This document shows positions 13,140 through 28,100 of a DNA stretch of 64,000 nt, piece by piece. Made by a program: the position numbers and the translations under genes. The DNA comes from Baylisascaris procyonis (lineage: Eukaryota > Nematoda > Chromadorea > Rhabditida > Ascarididae): the NCBI GenBank assembly GCA_037389465.1, contig JAZARR010000082.1:4762501-4826500 (forward strand), written 5' to 3'. Within the stretch, counting starts at the first letter, position 1. Every line of letters starts with the position of its first letter. Below the pieces are notes generated by a model. That model worked only from the letters and a program-made list of their open reading frames with translations. It searched no databases and had not been told where the DNA came from.

Positions 13140-16100
13140 AAGAAAATAAATAAAAAAAAACAACTTCAGTAATTATCACCTTGAATTGTTTATGCGTTAT
13201 ATCAGGAGATTCCTTCAATAAAGGTAGAATATCATCAATTATATGAAGATAAGCGTAAGGAAAACTTTGTATACAACTATCCAATACGCGTTGAGCTTCT
13301 ATTCGAACCTGAAATTAATTCATAATTAAACGAGGGGCTAACCAGAAAACATGAATAAATGTTGTAAATTTGGCGTTAACTTTTAATCTACAAAAGAAAA
13401 TTTAAAAATGCGATAGAAATGAGACTACTCCTCAAAACTGCTCTCTCTTTATGCGCTCTTTCAAGCTTAATACTTCCTCATTGCCCCTATTATTTCATTA
13501 TCGATTAAAACACCTCTATATTTCTATGGAACATCTCTTCTAAATGCAAATATAAAATGTAATAAAACATTATGCTTTTGAATAATCTAATTGTACTCTT
13601 CTATAGATCCAAAAATGCAACACTCCAAACATATAAATCAATAAAGTAAAAACACTCAAATTTAAATGGAACTGAAAATAATGCCGCAAAAAACATACAG
13701 CGCTATAGGCACTGGTCGAAAGCCGAACCAATAGTTTCATCGTGTGCATATGTCGTTCGGTGACATAATATCCCGATCGTGCCAATAATCGCTTCTAAAA
13801 AAATTAAATTTAGCGCACAATTACTCGAAATAATATAACACAAAAAAGTCTAATAAAGGGAAAAACAAATATATTGTAGGAACTGTGAACGGCAATGAAT
13901 AATGCATCAATATTGAAATAATAAAGACACCTATGGAATAATATAGTAGATAGTGACACCAAGTTTCGATCCACAACTTATACGTCCTCAAATAAGTAAA
14001 CATCCAATGTCACACCCTTCTTAAGCAGTGAAGCATCCCCACCCCCCGCCCCGTTTTCCGGAAATTACAAGGCATTCTTCTAAACGGAAGGAGTGATCCG
14101 AAAAACACAAATATGAGAACAATGTTATATCGCTGCTGTTTAAAACCCTCAACTTTTCAAAATGCAAATGAAAATCAATGGTCACATACATGATGTTGCA
14201 AGAGGATATATTCGAATGTTACAAGCTCTATATTGGCCCTATTACCTCGTACTGAATCGCCCACGATTCGCTTCGAAACACTATAGTTTTGATTTTGAGC
14301 ATCGTATTTCTCCTGCAATTCAATTATCGCTTCAAATATTTAATACAAGCTATGTCTTTCTATGCATCTAGTTATTAAGCACCGTTCGACTTCTAGACAA
14401 TAGCATCGGATCTTTGCAGAACGAAGAAGAAAGAGGTGAGCCTAATTTATAGTAATCTTCAGTTTCCCTCAAATAATTTAAATACATCTATGAGAAGTTA
14501 AAATCGAGTTTCAAATAGCCCTTATTCTTATATCAATTTCCCGCAGATAATAAGTGCTTGTATATGAACGAATAGTTACCATTACTATAAATTCATTCTA
14601 AACGTGTCTATCAATAAAATAGGAATAATAATAAGCGGGTAATTGCCAAAGGAAATAAATAAAGAATGACAAATATCCTATCACAGCAGCAGACTCTATA
14701 ATGAATGAAAACAGCCGATTCAAATAAAAGTAAAAACGAATGACTAACCTTATCAATACCCCTTTGAAAAACAATGATATGCAAAATTCGGCACACCGCA
14801 ATCAACGATTTTGTATCCTCTTCTCGATTCTTTAGCAGATAATCAGCAACCGCCATCAATCGATTTAACGCAAAATCACGAATATTCTCGCCATTCCGAC
14901 TGGGTGCTAAATTAAAAAAAAAAAAAAATCTCTTCTATCGTCGTTGCGAGCAGCATTTTGAAGCATCAGACATATCAAAATGGCTCATATGATTCCAAAA
15001 GGAAATAGAAATAAACTTTCGACTTTCGTTTTCTGTGTTTCACATTCAATATTTTTTTTTTAAATTTATTGCTCCAGAGTTATTTTTCTTTCAATCAATA
15101 CTGGAAGATCCTTTCATAAGATTAATAATATTCACTGATCTTATTCAAACTGACACCAACAAAAATATTACTCTAATGTTTCACTAATGTCACCCTACTC
15201 CACCACTAATATACAAAGACACATTTCATCACAAACTTAACGTTAAATATTCCACCTTTAATACTAAATGCTACATTTCTTGCAATGATCACGAGAAAAT
15301 CAACCAACAAGAACCTCGAGAAAGCTAATTAATAAATCGGATGTATAAAATATCTTTTGAATTTCCGATCAAACCCTATGAATTAAAAGGGATTTCCTTT
15401 TCCTTCAGTTGTATCTACTGATCGACTTTTGAACGGAAGAATAACTTCTAATCTTATTTCAACAGTTCACCTTAAAAACAACCTAGATTATCAGCAGCCA
15501 ACAATCAACGGATCGAAATTAGCGGGAAAGAGAGATCTACCCCGACAACGATAACCCAAATCCCCATAAATGGGCTGTGCCCTTAAGAAATAACAAATGC
15601 CTCAGCGCGATCTGTGAAAAGAGAGAAACCTTTAAGCGATGGCGGAGCAGCAATGAATTGAAAAGGATATACTTTGACAGGCGATTTGACCAACTTGACC
15701 AATGGGCCACTCAATGCTGGTAGTGAGGCCGAGATGCCCGATAAACAGCTGCTAACAACTGCCAAACTTTGCAACATCTCCGTTCTGCAATGAAATGCTT
15801 CCAATATATTTCATTGTAAACTTTAAATAAAATCACTAATATGTTTTATACAATGAATTTTTATCGACTTTTTTGCACACTTTGCCATTGCTTTATACAA
15901 ACTCAATTTTTTCACTGTTAAGACTTGCTTTCATATAAGCGTAAATAACGGTACTGATAGCATTTGAACGCTTCTAATGGGGAGAGATTACTATATATAA
16001 GCATTGCAGAACAAACTGGATCGACCCCTCAATCACAGAGAACTAGAAGGGTTTCGCAGTACCCCCAAAAGGGTCAACATTATGAGATTGAAGCTTCGGC

Positions 16101-19100
16101 TATCCCCTCGCAATTCACCTAGAACGCAAAACCACATATACTTTATATGTACCCAAACACGGGCAAATCGAGATACGACTGGCAACTAATATAGTGAAAT
16201 TGCAAACGGCCATCACAGCCTTGGTCTAGATTTGAGCTGATGGTTTAATGATCTTATATTACGACCTTTCCAGCCACATTCACTTCTAAGTTCTTTCTCT
16301 ATCACCTACTTCCCTCTTCTCCTTTCTCCCTATACAACAAAAAGCTGCAACAATCCTCAAAAAGCGATAGATAAAACTTCAAAAACGGACTTATCAGCGA
16401 ATATGCTTATATGTATAGTATGAAATGAGCCCCACTCGAACGGAGTTTTACTTAAAAAAAAAACCACCGTTTTTCAATACAAAATTTTACTACAGTTGCT
16501 GAGATTTAATAACCCTACAGTTGCCTCAAAAATAAATATCATCATCGTATCCGAAACGCAAAAAACCAACTTAGAGAGAGAATCCGGATTAGCAAGTTTA
16601 TCCAACTGTGGATAGAAGAATTCGTCGAGTATCGCCTCAGCTAAACGCATCTCCTCTTCAGTGGGTATATGCCAACGCATACGCATTGAATTGCGATTTG
16701 CTGTTCTTGCCCAATTCTGCAATTTGTCTATATATTCATTCCAATTTTATGCCAAAATAAAATATGCAATAGCCTCATGAAACATTCCCTTATAATCGCT
16801 AACACGACCGCTAATCAATTCTCAACTTTTCTCTTTTCTTCGCACCCAAAAAAAAAAGAAGTTAATTAATAAGAAAACGAACTCTGATAGGCAGATATTT
16901 CTCGAGAGGTTGATCAAGGATTTCTCTATTTTGTTCGTTATTGTCCGAATAAACACTCGTCAGCACTACTAAAACGTTCTCCAATGCACTGCACGATAGC
17001 TGCAAAAAAAGCAACAAAAAATTCATTTTAAAAAATGCTTAAAAATGCAATAATATTTCATCCCTATGCGCCTAATTTCAACCATAAATTCAATGACTAA
17101 AATAAATCGAAATATATTTCAGCGATGGTCACTTTTATTTGAATCAAAAATACTACCGAAAACATAACCAAAGTAAAATCCTAATCCTAAAAATCCCCAT
17201 ATTCTAAATCGTAAAATAAAAAAATCCTTAAAAGATATCCCTATGGATTTCTAGTAAAATGTCACCAAAAATTGTAGATATACCACATTCAAAGTTTGTT
17301 TAAAAAACAATCCATATGTACTATAGAAATCGAGGTTCAATACAGCAGCTATTAAATCACCTTATACATTATTTGTGTTACTATTTTTGTTAAATTGTCA
17401 TTTATATTTAATCTATGTTCAATTTCACTACCAAATATTTAAAAAAGATTTAACCACATTAAAATTCATCCTGCAAATGACCTTTTGTATTTATTTTTAC
17501 TTAAAAAAACCTTAAAAAAAGAAAGTAAATTAGAAAAGAAAAGAAGCCGAAAGTTCACCTCATAGGCATTTCTGCACTTAAGTGGGACAATAAGTCGTAG
17601 AAGTTGCAATACTCGGTCTTTATATCTAACAATATACATGCCCGATACTCGTACCAATTGCGTTGCCAATACCAAATACCATATAATTGTTGAATCAAGT
17701 TCCTCTTCATTATACGTCTCCTCTGAATACTTCTTCTAATGCTTTATTAAAGACAAACGTTTTGTTCAAAAAAATTAGTAAAATATTTATAAGTGCGTAA
17801 ATTTGGTATAAAATGGAGACAACGTTAACGTTACATGATTCAGCAATTTCCTGGGAAACAACCCAACACTCACAAATCAGTCCTTATTATTTGCTCACAA
17901 GAGACCACCTTGCTCTCACAAATATTCAACAGTCATCAAGCATTATGAATACGATGCAAATTGCTCTAATACTCTTTTTACGCAAATCAATAAATCTACG
18001 ACACTATCAATTTATCAATAAATTCACAGCGATATTATATGATAAGAGAACAGAAATCAATGAATATAATCTATTATAAAAACGCCGCATCATCAACCGT
18101 CCTGCTGTGATGAAATTTAAAAAAATAAAAATAAAAATAAAAATAAAAATACAAGACGGTCATCCCCATAACCCATCGCTCCTCCCCAATCCCTCACTCA
18201 TAGCACTATGTAAGATCATTTCTTAAAAAAGCGATGCGAATTGCCACTTTACGTATTTAAGTCAATTGTGCCGATGTTCGCCACGGAAAGCAACGAAGGG
18301 GATCTATTTTTAGTGCTCAACGAGTGGAATGTGCATAACAGGAAGACAATCTAAAAAAATCTTATGATATATGAGTGAAAGCAAATCCATGGAATCCGAC
18401 AATCAAGCCTATCAACTCATTTCAGACATATCCCTCTCTTTTCCTCTCCTCGATAAACATATAAATTCAACAACAAACAGCTTCCGTCCACTCAACTTAG
18501 AAAGAGAACGCTATAAAATCTCAGTAGTCGATAAATAAGAAATAAGACAATCCATTATATTACAATTCAGTGAACAACAAACTTACCACTAATCGATGCC
18601 GACAATTTACGCATAATTAGGTTGAGAAAACGCTCTAAAGATTCCGCTGGATATGTCTGAAAAAAAATATATAACACTCATAAAAATACACTCATAAATG
18701 ATTCTATAAAACAACAATCCCCCTTCCCTATTAGCAAGAAAAAATAGACTATAAGGAGGTTATTATAAGATGCTGAGATAGGAGAAGAATAAACGTCCCT
18801 TTTTCCAGGATTTCTTATCTATGCAAAAAGAAATACGGCAGAACTAATGCGTCTTAATTCTTTTCAGATCCAACCGAATTCAAGAAAAGACCAAAGTTTG
18901 CTGATCGATTCTCTGCAAAAATGAAGCAATAAACAACCTTCCTAGAAATTTGAGGGAAAACGTAGTGCTTTCAGGATAAAATATATGACTTCAAACATCA
19001 AATAATATAGAAATCTTCTCATTAAACTACTTCGTTTGCCTTTCATATTAACGATAAATCTTATTAAAAGAATTTTGTGTCATTAACTTTAAGATCTGCA

Positions 19101-22100
19101 TTTACTGGCAATGGATCGGTGAATTTAGAATAGCCCCCATCAGTTAGAACTCATAAAAGCCTCAGATGGTGCTTACCCTCACAGCGCAGAAGACCATCTC
19201 AGCTATTGTGTCGGCAGCCACTCGACTATCGTATATTGTTTCCGATACGAATTCGTAAAGTTTATCGACAGCTATCTGAAAACATATCACTATATTATTG
19301 CGATAGAGATATTCCAACAGCACGCCGGTACGACTAGAAAACGAAAAAAACCGATCATATGAATACGAAAACTTTTCGATCAATTTCAATTGCATTCAAT
19401 TGAATTATGCTATATTACACACTCCAAAACAGATTATTTAAAACATTTTTTTGAAGCAGAAAATTCTTAAATAATTAGATGAGTTGATATAAAAAGAGAA
19501 GTCAACTACCCCTTCCATTAATTATCCTCAAGAAAACAATGCTAACATCGTTTCGAAAAAAACTCTAAAAATTGCACTCATATGATTTAGAAACTTAGTG
19601 AAATGATTTATTTGCATCAATAGAATCACAAATTTATGCCATATGAGAATCAATCAACTACTTCAGTAAAATAATCCCAATTATAATGATAATCGTTGAA
19701 CAAGATCTATACTTCGTCACTTTTCAAAAAAAAAAAAAAAAAAAAAACTACACTCTAAGATAACTTTAACCATAAATCAAATAGCCACAGTTACCTTATA
19801 TATAGGCGTACTGCAATTCCCAACAAGGGCTCTGAATACCGAGAAGATACCCTTCTTCATTATATTCTCTTCTATCGAAAGCTTCGTCTGTGATTTCGCA
19901 GCCAGCGATCCTTGCACTGTGGTCACCGTCGGTGCACCCCCTGCGTACGTTCCGATCATTGATAGCATCCTTGAAGTTGTGGGCATTGTGGAAATTTTTG
20001 CATCATTCGACTGCTCTACTTAGTAAGTTCGATTCAAATATAACTGAGTACATGAATATTTGAGGCAAAACTACTTTCCGTAGTAGAACTTGAAAATGCG
20101 ATTGGTTATTTTCAAGTAAAAAAAAAACAAATCTTTTTTTATTCCGCATCGTTTATAAGAAAATAACGACTCTATTTACTAATAAACCTCTGAAAATTCA
20201 GTTATATTTAAATTTCTACCGGTTGATTTTTGTAGAACGAATTATAATACTAGCAGTATAATAATGGTTAATGATTAAATTAGATTATAAGAGAAATTAA
20301 GCCGATACCAGGTTATATATTTATAGTTTTAAGCGTTCTAGTGCTACCTCACAAATAACCAACCTGAAGGGAACGTGCAATGGTTTATGATAAGACTGAT
20401 TATCCTTTAAAATCACCAAAAACAATTTAAAAGTGCATTCACTTCAACAATTCATCAACGAAACAATCCCTTATCACTAACAGTAAGCTAATAACTGAAG
20501 CGACATAGTTGAACAGTCACCACTGCAATATGAAACTCGTACGCATACAGCTCTAAAGTAAGTGAAATGACCGGAACGTGAGAATGACAGTCTCGCTGCT
20601 ACCATCTTGACTGATTCTTATAGATCATTAAAACAACTTTTTCAATATTTGATCCTTTTTACTATAGAGATGTTGATGTCCACTAAAAAGCCACACAAAT
20701 GTAGCTCTCCCTTTCCTCTCCCCCACCATTTATTTCCCGTTTTTCTTTCAGTCCGATACTAAGAAAACAATGAGAAATGAAAAGCTCTCCACTAGTAAAT
20801 TGATTAGCACTCATAGTTAGTCCGCAGAATACAAATGACATGAAGATTTAAAGGAAGAGAAAAGGAAAGCAGATGACATCATGCACTGCCTATATGATAT
20901 GCCTCTATTGCTCATATGCAAACGACAACTGCGTATTGCAGATACCATGTAAACATTCATTGCAGATGTCTCCTTGCCCCAGGTGAATCGCATTTTGTGG
21001 AATCATTGAAAATGCTTAAAAATGGAAATGATAGGATGAGTCACTTGTCAACGAGGTTTTCAACGATAGTCTCGAAGTTGGCAGTCGCTGAGCACACCTC
21101 CATCTCTTCTTCGGTGATATCGTCCCTCACATGAATCGCTTCTGAGCAATCAACTATCGGCACCAATGTCACCAGCACATTTATCGTCTAGAAGTATCAT
21201 CAACATTTAGACTATTGCATCTAAGATGAACAATAACAAAACCATAATCCAATATCCAGAATGCAATTATTCTTCGACGAAAGAAGCGACTGATGCAAGA
21301 ATTCAAGTATGCCATTTTATGCAACCCAATACTCAATTCTCGTAGAAGGACAGTATTGAAAGGAGACAATGATAGATATTTACACAGCTAATGAACACAA
21401 TAATATCAGTTGAACAAAGCATATCTATGCGAGGTGCAAATCTTTGCGCTGGAAGGGCATTTCGAGAAAAAAATCCAGCCGGGGATGGAGGGTGGTGGAA
21501 GTGATTCGAAGAAATGACATGAACGTTTTGATAGAATTTAAAGGAAAAAAAAAATAAATAAAACGCGATGCGACCAACATTTTTAGCACAGAAACTTAAC
21601 CCCTTCCGACAAAATCACGTTAAAACCTTAGTGACCCGTTCAATGAAGAGCGAAGATGTAAGTAAACTCTAACCTGAAATGTGAGCACTGTTTTCGCAAT
21701 ATCGTTCGCATCAAGACCAGGCAATACGGCATGCAATAGAGATATTGCATGGCTACGATATGGTTTTCCTGAAAGCTCCTCCATTGTCTGCAATTTCCGT
21801 CGCTTTCGATTGCCAAGATTTGAGTCATCACGAACCAGCGATACGCATACGGCAACTAATGCGTTCAAAGATTGGATTAGTCGATGTGGCTCCACCAATG
21901 TTTCCAATGCGGGATATACTCTTAAACAAATTAATTCAATATGCACACCAGATCATATATCATCACAACGAAAAGAACGATAAATAATTAAGCGACCATG
22001 AGAGATCTCAAGTTTTGACGGCAATCGGACGCGGTTCATGAATGAACATCAGAATTGGCATCTGCCTCGTCGATCTGGCTCAATTTTATTTTGATAGCCT

Positions 22101-25100
22101 TGAATGCCTAGAGACAAATTCATCAACCCTCCCCTCCTACCTCCAGGGTCGCCCCACTAGTGCTATCTGTTGAGGCAGAAATTACAACATCAAATATCAG
22201 TGCAAAAATGGTGAACGATATGTTAAAGTGCCTCGTAGAACAGTCAGAGATGTGTCCATTGTGTCCCTTTGGTATCAGTAAAATCTTCTCTTTAATAATC
22301 AGCCGCCCCCTATATTCCAATCTAAACTATCCAACTGCACAATTTTTCTCTGAACATAAGCATTACGATCAATATAATACGATCAATAATAAATTGGTCA
22401 TTATAAAATCATAAAGCGACCACTATAAAATAAAAGTGACCATTGTAAAATAACATTTTAACTTGAGAAAGGTTTAGCCATCAGGTGTGGCTGTTTATTT
22501 ATATACAAGTAGGAACTAGAACTTTAAAAAAGCGCTAAACAAAAAAGAAATTCACCCCCCCCCCTCCCAATTGAATAAAAAAGTTCGTCGTTCACCAACA
22601 ACACTTTTTACATCCGCATAAGAACACACTCATCCTATCTTAACTACACTGAAATTTTCTTTAGTGATCGCAGTTCTGTTATGGTACGGATACTCTCCAA
22701 CTTCATTGCAGCAACCTAACTCATAAATAATTATGTATTCATTACATGATTAACAAATAACCGCGCATTTCCCTTTCCCTTCCCCATCCCCCCCAAAAAA
22801 ATTCCCCATAGGATTCATAAATAAACATCGGTATAGAACCGAGAAGAATAGCTAATTTATCTAATAATATAACAAAAGGTAGATACGAAGTTTTCCCTCA
22901 TTCAAAAATCTTGAGCTCGATTCTCGAAAAGGTAGCATGGTACACCTTCAATATCTAGACCAACAAAGCTAAAATATTATATACGATTTTTTCACGTTTA
23001 GAATCACTTAGTGAACGAAACACGATTAAAACAAAGAAAAGGAATGTGCAGACTAGAGTGAAAATAACATACAAATCAAGAATAGCGGGTACGACGATTC
23101 GAGGTGCAATCTGTGAAAGATAACGCATAATTGCTGGTGCATATTCAGGCTTATATTTCGAGAATACAGCCAACAGGGCACATGGCAATACACATTCCAC
23201 AAAAGCATCCAGCTGAGCATTCGTCAACTTTAAATGTGCAGGCACCTAAAATTCATTCAATCCATTACATGATTACATCCCATCCATATATTTCAATCAT
23301 ATTTCTTCCCCACTACATGATCTCATAACGAATTCTTATCAATCAATTTTCCTTGCTTGTTCAGACCACTGAATGATTGCCCCTTCCTTCAGATCGAATG
23401 GTACCCTAATGATGCTCAATTCTTCAGTTAGCGAACCATTTTACAGCAGTTCATATACAACACCAAACGTCACCTCATCAACGATTATTTCGCCAAAAAA
23501 GACCATCGAAAATCATCAACGCTCAAAAAATCATCTCTCCTGACTAGTGAGTGAAACACAACTCTCTATATCTAGAAAACCAATTTCAAGCGAAGATCAC
23601 CTACTGTAGAAACTCTATTCGGCAATATTCTCAGCAATTAAACTTCAAAGAATAGAAAACTCACAATTCAACAATACAGCTAGCAACGCTATTCAAAACC
23701 CTCTTATAAGCAACGGCATAAATATGGAAGTAAAGAATGCATAAAAATATTACTTGTGGATGAGAGTTTGGTTTTTGATAGCGCTCCTTATGGAGTCGAT
23801 TCACCACTGCGCTTACAAGCTTCATAAGAAAGTTGAGCACAACTGCCGAATGATGTCCATAATTGGAGGGATGATAGTAGGATTCCAGTGAGCGAAATAG
23901 ACGAGTCAGATGATGCTGTACTCTGAAAACTCAATTATGAAAGTTTAAACAATTCAACTCTTACCTAAAGCAATAATCGTAGGTTCCATATTTGTCTTAA
24001 ATTTTAATGATTGGTTATTTTCTAGATAATGCCATTGTAACGCATATAAAATGGGCAGAAATCTGGAATGTAAGTAAAACGAAGTGAGTATAGAAATAGA
24101 TAGACGTGTCCAAAAAAGTCTGCTTTTACGATATAATAGTTTCCTTGAGGAAGACAATGATGGGAAATGGAAAGGAATGATACATAAGGAAGGCGAAGGG
24201 AATGGCCAAATTATATGGATAACCTAGAACTCAGATAAAGATGGACTCATGTCGTCCCTAATGATGTATGTCGAAACTGAAGCCATAGAATGAAATCAGC
24301 TAAAAGACCATAGCACAGCAGTTCAGCATCGTATCAGTGACCCTTTTAGTGCCCTATATCTGGCCAAATTTTGGATCATTGCTGTTAAAGTAATGCATAC
24401 GTTTAACGTCGATACCAGCTTTTATTGAAATACTTCTGATATCAAAATATTCAAAAACACTTCACCCCTACTACATTTCAGAAAGTGTACCGCCACTTAT
24501 AGGAGCCAAATTATACAACCCCGGCACAACAATCTTTAACCTGAAATCCCTGAACATCACAGACCCAAGCTTGAATTAATTCTTTTTTATAAAATAAATC
24601 GTAACCTTTCTAATATCGTGCTCTCAGAAATACTTCAGTTTGCTCTTCAGTACAGTAAAAGCGAGTTTCAGTTTCAGCTCATCCAAAATGTTGCAAAATA
24701 TAAATAATGTTTCGCAGAGTTCTCAATTTTATGTTGTAAGAGCCTAGAAAGTGATTGCCATCGATATCGTTATTGCACACTCTTTCAGCTTCTGAACTTT
24801 AGTTGAGCATTTTCGTCCCTCCGAATTTTCAAATTTCTTTACTTATTTCTGATTTTATTGACAAATTAATTTCAACTGTTAATTACTAACTGATTTCCAG
24901 ACCTTCTACTCGACTGACCTCTAAATTGCTATTGCTTTTATGGATTGCTGCTTTGCAAGCGTTTTGCTCTTCCCTGCTGTCCATGCCCGTGTTTTCCCAT
25001 TTTTTGAACGTTGAAATTAAAAATTTAAATTAAAAATTTAAAACTTTTGCCACCACGCCGCTCCTTTTCTCAGGTGTATAACGAACTTTCATAACCTACC

Positions 25101-28100
25101 TATAATCTATATTACCACTGCGAATAATTTTTAAGCACATCCTTGGTGCGCGGTATAAATGTTACGATGTGAGTGAAATACCGGATAGACACCGTTAATT
25201 CAATAATGTAGTTGATAGAAAAAAACCTCTGACTATTCTTTATTAAAAGAAATGACATGGTAAAACCTGAATTTTTTTACGACTCCCAGTGTGCTCATCA
25301 TTTAAAAAAGACCTTCCTCAAAATCATCCGGCCACCTTCCTTCTTCCTACTGTTGGACTTGAAAAAACCAATAGTGTTGACAAGGTAACAAACAACCAAT
25401 AATGCGTACCCATCATCAGGTCCACCAAGCATATAGGCGATCCAAAGAGCAGCCGTATCGAGATTGAAGGTCATCGAACCACATCCAATCTGAATTCGTT
25501 CTTGACCGATATCGAGATTTAACGAGCGCAACACACGAGTCATTATCACATCGTATTTATCGCTCCAATTCACATAGCCTGGGCATTCACGTGCCAACCT
25601 GAATTAACTTTATTGAAATATACTCGAGAACTTCGCTCCAAATAACGATCAGTGGTTCAGTGGTGTAGAACGCTCATTTCAAAAATAAACGACCCGAGTT
25701 CAGATCCCTAGTGTTTTGCACGCTTCTGGCTTCTAAATATGATTCCATCCTCTCATTTTTGCTCGCTTAAAAATCAAAGAAAATCTAATAAAACGAATAG
25801 AATAACAAAAATATGCAATGAAGGGATACTATAGCAAGCAATATACTCACCGCATAAAAAGGCTCTCGATTTTGGACTCGTAGGTGGAGTTGTTCTCTAT
25901 ACGTACAAACCAATGCCACATCTCATCAAACCAAAGTGCCGCACCAAATTGCTCGTGATCACTCTGCTTGAGGCATGTCGGTAGAAATAGATTCAGAAGT
26001 GTCACCGCACGTGTCATACTTTCATCCCATGGACACATATATGGTCGTACCTTTAACAATATACTTTGTTACTGCTTCCTATACATCCATACATAGATAT
26101 ATTTAACAAGTATTTATTTAACTATCTTATTCATTTCTTTTGCATATTTTTTTTCAAAAATCTAAAAAAGAAAACTAAAGCAGCAAGCTTAAGAAAATAG
26201 CAATAAATATTCCTATTCCATAATTATTAATAAATTAAACAATCAAAAGTAAACGAATTAACTGATATATTAATAAACCTGCATAATTATTAAGGGGAAT
26301 ATTTATAATAAAAGAAAAACAAACTTCATCAAGAATTTCACGAGTAGCTTGCAATGGGAAATACGTTCGACAATGCGCTATCACCTGGAATCATTAATGC
26401 TTTGCATTACTTCAAATATCCATATCAACACATAGCATATTAATAACATAGGCATAGAACCGACTGAGAACGACAACAATGACGCCCCGAAAATGATTCA
26501 CCTACAGCAATCGGAATAAATCGACGAATCGACGACGTAAGGACTAGCAATGAAATAAGATCCCTCTTATGTTCCACATATCTCTTCTCATATCTATCCC
26601 CTGCATCTTTGTTTCCCACTTATGGATTTCAAAACCAAAAAAAAAAAACTGAATTTACAAACTCAACCATCATAAGTAATAAAAATTAACTGAACTTAAA
26701 AACTCACTCATTATCATCAATAAAACAAAAAATACATAATTTGCGCCTCCTCTCAATCTGCAATACTCAATAAAAAAAGGTAAATGCATCTTCTATTCTA
26801 TACAATTTCGTATCTCGTTGCCTTGATAAAACGCAAAGTTTTATTGTAAAATGACCCATTACACAGGAATATTTCCACTATTATAATCCATAATTGCTAA
26901 CAACCTGATATTTAAAAATATAATATCCTTCGGTCAGAAATAATTGGTGACGTCCAATGAGCATTTTTGTGCAGAAGCATTCCTCTAGCATTGTTAAGCA
27001 AATCGGTACTTAAGAAAACTAGCTCATACTCACTCTTCACCCCCCCCCCATCCCCTTTCTCGATCAAATACAATAAGAATGAAGATGCCATCATCGAAAA
27101 CGATAAGCAACCTATAAGCAGTAAGAAAGTAGCATTCACCTGTTCAAGAGCCACTTTAAGTCCATCGGGAAGTAATAAAAGGCCATCTTCTTCGAGACTC
27201 TTATATGATACCTCAACGTAGATGTCATGCAATGGTTTCCATTCCAATTGTACATCGTCTCGAGAAAGTAATTCCTTTTTACTGCAAAAAAAAAAAAAAA
27301 ATTATGCGAATTGAGAAATAAATATCGAAATCTGAAACTTCAGCTAATTATTTCACTTCAAAAAAAAAAAAATGCAAAATGATGAAAAATTAGCCGGATT
27401 ATTACTCGCCATTCCTTTTATAGTTAACTGAAGATAAAATTCACTGATAATAGAAATGAATATTTAACGTCGATACCATATTATCAACAATTTTTGGTAA
27501 AATAAATGAGATCGACCGAACAAATATGAAAGAAAGAAGAATCTCATAAGTGTTCTCATATCATAACGACGGAGACAGGAAAAATCCTCAACATTTCTAA
27601 GTGATCAACATTTAACTTACAAAAGTAAATTCGACAGCGAATGTGAGCAGATTTTTACAAGACGAAAATCGGCACCCTTCATTGTCAAACATGAATAGAT
27701 CAATTTCACCAATAGAATATGATCTTGCTTTATGAAACGTCTCGAGTATAAATTCATATATCTGAAATCAACGAATATTGCACTACCTAAATGATTACAC
27801 GATAAGACATCCATTGACATAAGTGAAAACGCCTAAGCTAGATTCCTTTTCCGCCAATTCTCTACAGTTGCCAATTGTGGTATCATATCAAAGCAGTTTA
27901 GCCCCATGAATCTTGCACTATTGTCTACTGCAATGAACGTTGCTAAATTATTTCGCGTTGCAAAAATGCTCGATAAGTTTGCAATTTTTGAGTTTATATA
28001 ATAATACATATCACTAAAGAAAACAAAAAAAAAAAATGCACAAAGATTCCAAATGAATATCTTATTTATGGGCAATTAAAATATACATAGCGCACAAATA

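Noticed and set aside
15595..15629. Longer exon 19 ending at the GTTATT donor
   Set aside because: It ends in phase 0 while exon 20 needs phase 1; the GTTTCT donor at 15629 fits.
19970..20010. Longer exon 13 using the CAG acceptor at 20011
   Set aside because: It breaks phase with exon 12; the acceptor at 19970 restores frame and homology.
27833..28075. 80-codon minus frame between PSME4 exons 3 and 4, initially taken as an exon
   Set aside because: Exon 3 joins 27621-27761 directly in phase and the joined residues align with the human protein; this frame has no counterpart.
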